Origin: JBOGWY01 sp050694015
GTDB lineage: Bacteria > Actinomycetota > CADDZG01 > WHSQ01
Reading direction: 5' to 3'
DNA: 6,319 nt
Assembly (NCBI GenBank): GCA_050694015.1
Contig: JBOGWY010000323.1
Coordinates: forward strand, 1-6,319
Below, piece by piece: positions 1 to 4,707 of this stretch. The notes beneath the pieces were generated by a model, which saw only the letters and a list, made by a program, of their open reading frames with translations, did no database searches and had not been told where the DNA came from. The position numbers and the translations under genes are program-made. The stretch's first letter is position 1. Every line of letters begins with the position of its first letter.

Positions 1-1
1 C

Positions 2-286
2 TTCAAGTTCCTGCCCGCGAAACGGCTGGAGTGGAGCGAGGTCTGGCCCGGCGCCATCATCGCTGCCCTCGGCTTCGAGCTGCTGAAAACGCTCGGCGCG
101 TTGTACCTGGCGAACAGCGAATCCGCGAGGGACGACACGTTCGGTACGCTTGCGACAGCAGCCACCCTGCTGGTCGCCGCGTTCCTCATCTCGCAGGTCA
201 TCCTTCTGGCTGCCGAATTCAATGCGGCGCTCGCGGAGCGTCGGGAGACGAGAGTGCTCAAGGCAACGACCGAGGAGGCGACATGA
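2..286 (+). CDS. YihY/BrkB-family integral membrane protein, C-terminal fragment (5' end outside window)
   Basis: Only the last 94 residues are visible; the reading frame is open to the window edge and the start lies upstream. Two hydrophobic segments can be seen, at about visible residues 16-37 and 48-72. The ending, with ILLAAEFNAALAERR, is the characteristic end of the YihY/virulence factor BrkB family (once annotated as RNase BN), where the last membrane helix runs into a G/A-E-[FL]-N-A motif followed by a charged tail. Members are multi-pass inner-membrane proteins of about 270-400 residues with no firmly established biochemical role; the nuclease name is considered erroneous. The stop codon overlaps the start of the next gene as ATGA, so the two are probably translationally coupled. 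The family call rests on motif recognition and is fairly secure; function is unknown. Confidence 0.85.
   Translation, partial: FKFLPAKRLEWSEVWPGAIIAALGFELLKTLGALYLANSESARDDTFGTLATAATLLVAAFLISQVILLAAEFNAALAERRETRVLKATTEEAT
272..278 (+). promoter_or_regulatory. Ribosome binding site fixing the start of the holin-family gene
   Basis: GAGGAGG lies 4 nt upstream of the ATG at 283. It supports that ATG rather than a longer upstream reading frame, whose extra N-terminus is only a shadow of the BrkB gene. The site lies inside the last codons of the BrkB-family gene. Confidence 0.75.
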
Positions 287-711
287 CGGACCAGACGACG
301 GAGACCCCGTATAGCGGCAACGGGTTGGGCTCCGAGAAGTCGGCGGGGCAGCTGATCAAGGAGGTCACCGAAGACTTCTCCACCCTCTTCCGCAAAGAGA
401 TCGAGCTTGCGAAACAGGAGATCGGTCAGTCGGTCGGCGAGAAGGCCAAGGGGGCCGCGATCGTCGCGATCGCCGGCGTCCTCGGGTTCTTCGCGCTGAT
501 CTTCCTGCTACTTGCGATCCGCGACGGCTTCGACACGTTCCTATGGACGTGGTTGGCCGACATCGCGACGGCCGTCGTGCTGCTCGTCATCGGGGGCCTC
601 GGCGCACTCGTCGCCAAGAAGAAGCTCACAACGCCGATCTCGGCCGACATGACCAAGCAGACGATCAAGGAAGACGTCGAACTCGTAAAGTCGCTCGGTC
701 GGAACAAATAA
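283..711 (+). CDS. 'Phage holin family' (Actinobacteriophage_holin_3_6-type) two-helix membrane protein
   Basis: This is a 142-residue protein. The start at 283 is chosen for the ATGA overlap with the BrkB gene and the GAGGAGG just upstream. Residues 1-20 are polar and probably disordered. Residues 21-56 form an amphipathic charged helix (LIKEVTEDFSTLFRKEIELAKQE), typical of Pfam Phage_holin_3_6. Two hydrophobic helices follow, at about 57-79 and 87-111, then a Lys-rich stop (AKKK) and a short charged tail containing IKEDVELVKSL. The family name comes from similarity to phage holins, but chromosomal members beside BrkB and DUF3618 genes are probably ordinary envelope proteins. No endolysin or other phage gene is present here, so lysis is not supported. 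The next gene starts 13 nt downstream. Family assignment is good; function is unknown. Confidence 0.85.
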   Translation: MTDQTTETPYSGNGLGSEKSAGQLIKEVTEDFSTLFRKEIELAKQEIGQSVGEKAKGAAIVAIAGVLGFFALIFLLLAIRDGFDTFLWTWLADIATAVVLLVIGGLGALVAKKKLTTPISADMTKQTIKEDVELVKSLGRNK

Positions 712-724
712 GGGGCGGAAAGCT

Positions 725-916
725 ATGGGTCAGAACGCAGAGCAGACTGTTACGGAGATCGAGCAGACGCGCGAGGATCTCGCACGCAAGGTGGACCTCC
801 TCGTCGACAGGGCCAAGGTCGAAGCGGGTTCGCTCGGCAAGAAGCTGGCGATCGCCGGCGCGGTCGTCGCCGGGATAGTGGTCATCGGGATGATCGCCAA
901 ACGTCGCGTGCGCTAG
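725..916 (+). CDS. DUF3618 domain small membrane protein
   Basis: This 63-residue protein starts with ATG and has a purine-rich site (GGGGCGGAAAG) upstream. Residues 9-30 carry the DUF3618 signature, EIEQTREDLARKVDLL, a charged amphipathic helix with the I-E-x-T-R-x-x-L spacing seen in that family. A single hydrophobic segment covers about residues 41-58, followed by a basic end (KRRVR) that should lie on the cytoplasmic side. It is the last gene of the plus-strand group with the BrkB and holin-family genes, 13 nt after the latter. The three are often found together in high-GC bacteria, which suggests a shared envelope role. No biochemical function is known and none is visible in the sequence. 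Confidence 0.85.
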   Translation: MGQNAEQTVTEIEQTREDLARKVDLLVDRAKVEAGSLGKKLAIAGAVVAGIVVIGMIAKRRVR

Positions 917-920
917 ACCG

Positions 921-965
921 GCCAGCGTTTCCACTGCAACCCGGCGCCTGGCAGCACGGACGTGC
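921..965. terminator. Possible weak bidirectional terminator in the convergent gap
   Basis: The 61-nt gap between the DUF3618 stop and the thiD stop holds two inverted repeats. GCCAGCG (921-927) pairs with CGCCTGGC (945-952) through one bulged C. GCACG (954-958) pairs with CGTGC (961-965) around a 2-nt loop, or as a 4-bp stem with a 4-nt loop. Neither is followed by a T-run on either strand, so these are not classic intrinsic terminators. The position between converging genes is the main support. Confidence 0.25.
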
Positions 966-977
966 AGATTAGTCCAG

Positions 978-1796
978 TTAGGCGAGCAGCTCCCAGCCCG
1001 GGTTGACCGGGCCGTAGCCCTTGCCGATCCGCAGGCTGTGCTCGATCGCACCGGTCACGAAGCGCTTGCCGAAACGAACCGCCTCCAGCAGCTCGTCGCC
1101 GTGCGCGAGGCGCGCCGCGATCGCGGCCGAGATCACGCAGCCCGTGCCGTGGGTGTCTTGGGTGTCGAAGCGGGGCCCGTCGATCTCGACGAGATCGGTG
1201 CCGTCGAAATAGACGTCGGTCGCTCGATCGCCGGGCAGGTGGCCGCCCTTCACGAGCACCGCCTTCGGGCCCAGATCGTGCAGCGCCCGAGCGGCTTCCT
1301 TCATCTCCTCGAGCGTCCCGATACTTGTGCCCAGCAGACCTCCCGCCTCGTGCAGGTTCGGGGTTATCAAGGTCGCGAGCGGGATAAGTCGCTCTCTGAG
1401 TGCCGAGATGGCCTCGTCGGCGAGCAACTTGTCCTTGTGCTTCGAGATGAAGACCGGATCGACGACGAGCCGCTCGAGTCTGTGTGCTTCGATCGACTTC
1501 GCGACCGCTTCGACGATGCCCGACGACGCGAGCATCCCGGTCTTCGCGGCGTCGACACCGATATCGGACACCACCGCGTCGATCTGCGCGACCACGAACT
1601 CCTCGGCGACCTCCTGGATGCCCGTCACCGCGACCGTGTTCTGCGCGGTCAGCGCGGTCAACGCGCTCATCCCGTGACAGCCGAGAGCGAAGAAGACCTT
1701 CAGATCCGCCTGGATCCCGGCGCCGCCGCCGGAGTCGGATCCCGCGATCGTCAGCGCGCGCGGGAAGCCCCCTAGTGGGTGCGGAGGTGATCCCAT
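978..1796 (-). CDS. thiD: ThiD, hydroxymethylpyrimidine / phosphomethylpyrimidine kinase
   Basis: ThiD phosphorylates HMP to HMP-P and HMP-P to HMP-PP, the pyrimidine precursor of thiamine phosphate, in the cytosol. With the start used here it has 272 residues, usual for the family. Visible ribokinase-fold motifs are ALTIAGSDSGGGAGIQADLK (residues 14-33, substrate-binding N-terminus), KTGML (85-89), VVDPV (111-115), TPNLHEA (145-151), VLVKGGHL (180-187) and THGTGC (215-220), the anion hole and active-site loop. An in-frame ATG at 1811 would add five residues, but its AAGGA abuts the codon; the ATG at 1796 has GGGAG 8 nt upstream and gives a more usual N-terminus. The gene overlaps the end of thiL by 25 nt, so coupled translation is likely. 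The sequence lacks the C-terminal extension seen in ThiD-TenA or ThiD-ThiE fusions. Identification is secure. Confidence 0.95.
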   Translation of the reverse strand: MGSPPHPLGGFPRALTIAGSDSGGGAGIQADLKVFFALGCHGMSALTALTAQNTVAVTGIQEVAEEFVVAQIDAVVSDIGVDAAKTGMLASSGIVEAVAKSIEAHRLERLVVDPVFISKHKDKLLADEAISALRERLIPLATLITPNLHEAGGLLGTSIGTLEEMKEAARALHDLGPKAVLVKGGHLPGDRATDVYFDGTDLVEIDGPRFDTQDTHGTGCVISAAIAARLAHGDELLEAVRFGKRFVTGAIEHSLRIGKGYGPVNPGWELLA

Positions 1797-2749
1797 CCGT
1801 GTTTCTCCCATTCCTTCAGCGGCTTGTCGCCGATCATCTCGGCTCCGTCGGTGACCACGCCGATCTGGGTGATCGCAGGGCCTTCGTCACCGAGAGACTC
1901 TCGCACCTCACGGATGTCGCGTTCGCGGATCGTGAAGAGAAGTTCGAAATCCTCGCCCCCGGTGATGGCCATATCGAGTGCTTGCTCGCGGGGCTTGGCG
2001 GCTAAAGCTTCATGCAACGGCAGAGCATCGGGGTCGATCTGACAGCCGATGCTGCTGGCATGGACGAGGTGCGAGAGATCGACTGCGAGGCCATCGGACA
2101 GATCGATCATCGCGGTGGCCCCGGCCTCGGCGATCACCTGTCCCGCCTGCAGCCGCGGTTCGGGATACATCTGACGTCGCATCGCGTCCGTCGGCTCGCC
2201 CTTCGCGCCGGCGCGCAGTTCCTCAAGTCCGGCTGCGGCACCGCCGAGTGAACCCGTCACGCAAATCGCATCGCCGACCTTGGCCCCCGAACGTAGAACC
2301 GCGCCCTCGACCACGAGCGAACCCAGCAGCGCGATCGAGACCATGATCTCGTCGGCCTGGCTCAGGTCGCCACCCACCAACGACACCCCCCACTTCTCGG
2401 CCGCGGCGAGCATCCCCTCGAGGATCGCGTCGACGGTCGCTACTTCCATGTCGGGGCGCAGCGCCATCGACACGAGTGAATGCTCCGGGATGCCGCCCAT
2501 CGCGGCGATATCGGAGACGTTGACCGCGAACGCTTTCCATCCGATCGCGTCGGGCGGGAACGTGTCGAGCGTGAAGTCGACGCCCTCGACGACGAAGTCG
2601 GTCGTCATGAGCAAGCGGGGGCCGGGCGGGAAGATCACGGCGGTGTCGTCGCCGCTCCACGTCTCGCCTTCCTTGGACTCGCCGATCCGCTCGATGATCC
2701 GCCGGACGAGACCCACCTCGCCCAGCTCGGAGACTTTCTGTGCCGTCAT
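1772..2749 (-). CDS. thiL: ThiL, thiamine-monophosphate kinase
   Basis: ThiL uses ATP to convert thiamine monophosphate to thiamine pyrophosphate, the active cofactor. The 325-residue protein matches the family length and the PurM/ThiL (AIRS) fold. Motifs in order: SELGEVGLV (7-15) at the N-terminus; GDDTAV (33-38, usually GDDAAV, metal/ATP site); TTDFVVEGVDF (49-59); GWKAFAVNVSDIAAMGG (70-86); GGDLS (126-130); IDLSDGLAVDL (215-225); GGEDFELLF (264-272); and a GWDHL end (318-322) matching the family's GF/Y-x-HF. The start is right because SELGE sits at its usual distance from the N-terminus. No Shine-Dalgarno is obvious in the 11 nt after the pckA stop, so translation may depend on ribosomes finishing pckA. 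thiD follows with a 25-nt overlap. Identification is secure. Confidence 0.96.
   Translation of the reverse strand: MTAQKVSELGEVGLVRRIIERIGESKEGETWSGDDTAVIFPPGPRLLMTTDFVVEGVDFTLDTFPPDAIGWKAFAVNVSDIAAMGGIPEHSLVSMALRPDMEVATVDAILEGMLAAAEKWGVSLVGGDLSQADEIMVSIALLGSLVVEGAVLRSGAKVGDAICVTGSLGGAAAGLEELRAGAKGEPTDAMRRQMYPEPRLQAGQVIAEAGATAMIDLSDGLAVDLSHLVHASSIGCQIDPDALPLHEALAAKPREQALDMAITGGEDFELLFTIRERDIREVRESLGDEGPAITQIGVVTDGAEMIGDKPLKEWEKHGWDHLRTH
1805..1809 (-). promoter_or_regulatory. Ribosome binding site deciding the thiD start
   Basis: On the minus strand this reads GGGAG, 8 nt before the ATG at 1796 and inside the 3' end of thiL. The competing in-frame ATG at 1811 overlaps this site and has its own purine run directly against it, too close for normal use. 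Confidence 0.5.
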
Positions 2750-2760
2750 CTGTGCAGCAT

Positions 2761-4338
2761 TTAAGCGACGGGGCCGGCTTTCGTTACTTCCGCAGGCACA
2801 TCGCCTTCGAAGCGCGCGAAATTGTCGACGAACATCGACGCGAGCTGGCGCGCTTGCTTGTCGTACGCGTCCGCGTCACTCCACGTCGCCTGAGGGTCGA
2901 GCACGTCGTCGGGAACCCCCGGGCACGATGTGGGGATCTCGAGATTGAAGATCGGGTGGCGCTTCGTCGCGATGTCGTCGAGGTCGCCGGAGCAGGCCGC
3001 CGCGACCATCGCGCGTGTGTAAGCGAGGTCCATGCGCGTGCCGACGCCGTAGGGCCCGCCCGTCCATCCGGTGTTGACGAGGAAGACCCGGCTTTGGTGC
3101 TTGGCGATGCGCTCGCCGAGCATCTCGGCGTAGAAGCTCGGCTTCAACGGCAGGAACGGCGCCCCGAAACAGGTCGAGAAGGTCGCTTCGGGCTCGCTGC
3201 CCAGCCCCGCCTCGGTGCCGGCGAGCTTGGCGGTGAAACCCGAGAGGAAGTGATACATCGCCGAGTCGGCGTCGAGCTTGGCGATCGGCGGAAGGACGCC
3301 GAATGCATCCGCGGTGAGGAACACGACCGACTCGGCGTGGCCGCCGCGGCCCTCGGGCACGTGGTTCGAGATGTACTCCAGCGGATACGCGGCGCGCGTG
3401 TTCTCGGTGACCGAACCATCGTTGAAATCCGCCATTCGAGTGTCGTCGTCCACGATGACGTTCTCGAGCACGGCTCCGAACCGGATCGCATCCCAGATCT
3501 GCGGTTCCTTCTCGCGGCTCAGTTTGATGCACTTCGCGTAGCAGCCGCCTTCGAAGTTGAAGACGCCGTTGTCACCCCAGCCATGCTCGTCGTCACCGAT
3601 GAGGCGACGCGCAGGGTCGGCCGACAGCGTCGTCTTGCCTGTCCCGGAGAGACCGAAGAAGAGCGCGACATCGTCGTTAGGACCGATGTTCGCGGAGCAA
3701 TGCATCGGCAGGACGCCGTCGAGAGGCAACAGATAGTTCGCCGATGTGAAGATCGACTTCTTCATCTCGCCGGCGTAGCGCGTCCCGCAGATCAGTACCT
3801 GCTTGCGCTCGAGATCGATCCCGACGAAGGCTTCTGAGTTGGTGCCGTCGCGCTCGGGAACGGCTTCGAACGTGGGGGCCGAGACGACGACGAACTCAGC
3901 CTCGAAATCATCGAGTTCGTCCGGCTCCAGGCGGCGGAAGAGCTGGCGCGCGAACAGCGCGTGCCAGGCGAACTCGCTGATCACGCGCAGTTTGATCTGG
4001 TGAGCCGGATCGGCACCCACGAACCCGTCGACCACGAACAGCTCGCGGCCCTCGAAGTGCCCTCTGGCGCGATCGAACAGGGCATCGAACACGTCGGGCT
4101 CGACGGCTTGGTTGGCGGCACCCCACGCGATGCGGTCCTTCGAGGTGCCATGTGAGACGAAGTAGCGGTCCTTCGGCGACCGCCCGGTGCGCTTGCCCGT
4201 CATGGCAACCAGCGCACCGGTGCTCTCGAGGAAACCTTCTTCGCGGGCGACCGCGAGCTCGGTCAGCCTCGCGCTACTCAGGTTTCGGTGGACAGCAGAC
4301 GGGTGTTCGATCCCCGCCAGCTGATTCGACAACGACAT
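2761..4338 (-). CDS. pckA: PckA, phosphoenolpyruvate carboxykinase (ATP)
   Basis: PckA converts oxaloacetate and ATP to phosphoenolpyruvate, CO2 and ADP, the first committed step of gluconeogenesis, in the cytosol. The 525 residues match the ATP-dependent family and not the longer GTP type. Motifs seen: RTGRSPKD (50-57, oxaloacetate-binding Arg region), GTRYAGEMKKS (185-195, with active-site Lys), MHCSAN (212-217, metal-binding His), P-loop GLSGTGKTT (229-237), kinase-2 LIGDDEHGW (246-254), and NFEGGCYAK (261-269). All expected catalytic residues appear present. The ATG at 4338 has AGGAG 10 nt upstream. It is the first gene of a minus-strand operon with thiL and thiD, 11 nt before thiL. Many well-known actinobacteria use the GTP enzyme instead, so the ATP type is a useful lineage hint. 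Identification is secure. Confidence 0.97.
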   Translation of the reverse strand: MSLSNQLAGIEHPSAVHRNLSSARLTELAVAREEGFLESTGALVAMTGKRTGRSPKDRYFVSHGTSKDRIAWGAANQAVEPDVFDALFDRARGHFEGRELFVVDGFVGADPAHQIKLRVISEFAWHALFARQLFRRLEPDELDDFEAEFVVVSAPTFEAVPERDGTNSEAFVGIDLERKQVLICGTRYAGEMKKSIFTSANYLLPLDGVLPMHCSANIGPNDDVALFFGLSGTGKTTLSADPARRLIGDDEHGWGDNGVFNFEGGCYAKCIKLSREKEPQIWDAIRFGAVLENVIVDDDTRMADFNDGSVTENTRAAYPLEYISNHVPEGRGGHAESVVFLTADAFGVLPPIAKLDADSAMYHFLSGFTAKLAGTEAGLGSEPEATFSTCFGAPFLPLKPSFYAEMLGERIAKHQSRVFLVNTGWTGGPYGVGTRMDLAYTRAMVAAACSGDLDDIATKRHPIFNLEIPTSCPGVPDDVLDPQATWSDADAYDKQARQLASMFVDNFARFEGDVPAEVTKAGPVA

Positions 4339-4348
4339 CGATTATCAA

Positions 4349-4372
4349 CTCCTGGTTTGGAAAGGGACCAGG
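4349..4372 (-). promoter_or_regulatory. pckA ribosome binding site partly inside a 6-bp hairpin
   Basis: On the minus strand AGGAG (4349-4353) lies 10 nt before the pckA ATG. A perfect 6-bp inverted repeat, CCTGGT/ACCAGG (4351-4356 and 4367-4372, 10-nt loop), includes the AGG of that site. Folding of the transcript could lower access of ribosomes, or the repeat could be a DNA operator. The stem is short, so either role is only possible. Confidence 0.35.
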
Positions 4373-4383
4373 GCAGCCTACCT

Positions 4384-4414
4384 TTAACTTCCTCCCAGAC
4401 CCCCCTGCTACACT
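4384..4414 (+). promoter_or_regulatory. Candidate promoter for the RAM-domain/PLP-enzyme pair
   Basis: TACACT at 4409-4414 fits a -10 hexamer. The best -35 match is TTAACT at 4384-4389, with a 19-bp spacer that is longer than ideal. A start near 4421 would give a leader of about 47 nt before the GTG at 4468. The lack of another good match in the 129-nt divergent gap is the main support. Confidence 0.35.
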
Positions 4415-4426
4415 CCCCCACACTCC
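4410..4426. repeat. 7-bp direct repeat at 10-bp spacing in the divergent pckA/RAM-gene region
   Basis: ACACTCC occurs at 4410-4416 and again at 4420-4426, exactly one helical turn apart. The first copy overlaps the candidate -10 box. Two copies on the same DNA face could form a binding site for a regulator of one or both divergent genes. The tract is C-rich, so chance is not excluded. Confidence 0.4.
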
Positions 4427-4452
4427 AGAACCCTGAGGAAGTCAACGACGAC

Positions 4453-4460
4453 AGAGGAGG
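4453..4460 (+). promoter_or_regulatory. Strong ribosome binding site fixing a GTG start
   Basis: AGAGGAGG lies 7 nt before the GTG at 4468. It shows that translation begins there and that the longer in-frame stretch upstream, running back into pckA, is not coding. The resulting N-terminus (MADVQAYILIQ) matches the usual start of this protein family. Confidence 0.8.
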
Positions 4461-4467
4461 ACCGGGC

Positions 4468-4707
4468 GTGGCTGACGTCCAGGCATACATTCTGATCCAG
4501 ACCGAGGTCGGCAAGGCTGCCCAGGTTGCGCAAGAAGTGCGCGACATCGAGGGCGTCGACGCGGCAGAAGACGTGACCGGTCCGTACGACGTGATCGTGC
4601 GTGCGAGCGCGACGAACGTCGACGACCTTGGCAAGCTCGTGGTCGCGCGGATCCAGTCCGTCGAGGGCATCACGCGCACCCTGACGTGCCCGGTCGTTCA
4701 CCTCTAG
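4468..4707 (+). CDS. Stand-alone Lrp/AsnC ligand-binding (RAM) domain protein
   Basis: The 79-residue protein starts with GTG. It consists only of the alpha/beta RAM domain that in Lrp/AsnC regulators binds amino acids and drives oligomer formation. No helix-turn-helix precedes it, so it is unlikely to bind DNA by itself. The first strand is VQAYILIQTEVGK (4-16), the central motif is VTGPYDVIV (36-44, the family's T-G-x-Y-D ligand loop) and the last strand is TRTLTCPVVHL (69-79). Length and sequence match a conserved group of short proteins in high-GC Gram-positives, often near thiL. Its gene overlaps the following PLP-enzyme gene by 22 nt, suggesting a shared message. An amino acid or related ligand, and a role as sensor or as partner of a full-length Lrp, are inferences. 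Family assignment is secure. Confidence 0.92.
   Translation: MADVQAYILIQTEVGKAAQVAQEVRDIEGVDAAEDVTGPYDVIVRASATNVDDLGKLVVARIQSVEGITRTLTCPVVHL

Noticed and set aside
31..282. An upstream extension of the holin-family frame
   Set aside because: It overlaps the BrkB-family reading frame, is Arg/His-rich, and the real start at 283 has an excellent ribosome binding site.
283..916. A prophage or lysis module suggested by the holin-family name
   Set aside because: No endolysin, structural, integrase or repressor gene is present; the neighbours are bacterial envelope and core metabolic genes.
466..1124. Three copies of the palindrome GCGATCGC (466-473, 848-855, 1117-1124), as in cyanobacterial HIP1
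   Set aside because: All lie in coding sequence, at least the first two as favoured Ala-Ile-Ala codons. Three copies among many GATC-rich codons is not enough to claim a repeat system, and nothing else points to cyanobacteria.
1038..1775. A 245-codon plus-strand open frame opposite thiD
   Set aside because: Antisense to thiD, whose motifs are complete. The translation has no recognisable family and arises from GC-rich codon bias.
2740..3837. A 365-codon open frame on the plus strand opposite pckA and the thiL start
   Set aside because: It is antisense to a complete pckA with all motifs. Its product is Arg/Val/Glu-rich without a recognisable domain, as expected from the opposite strand of a GC-rich gene.
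4339..4467. A TPP riboswitch upstream of the pckA-thiL-thiD operon
   Set aside because: The conserved CUGAGA and the downstream ACCUGAUCUGG-type core are not seen on the minus strand, and the leader is short.
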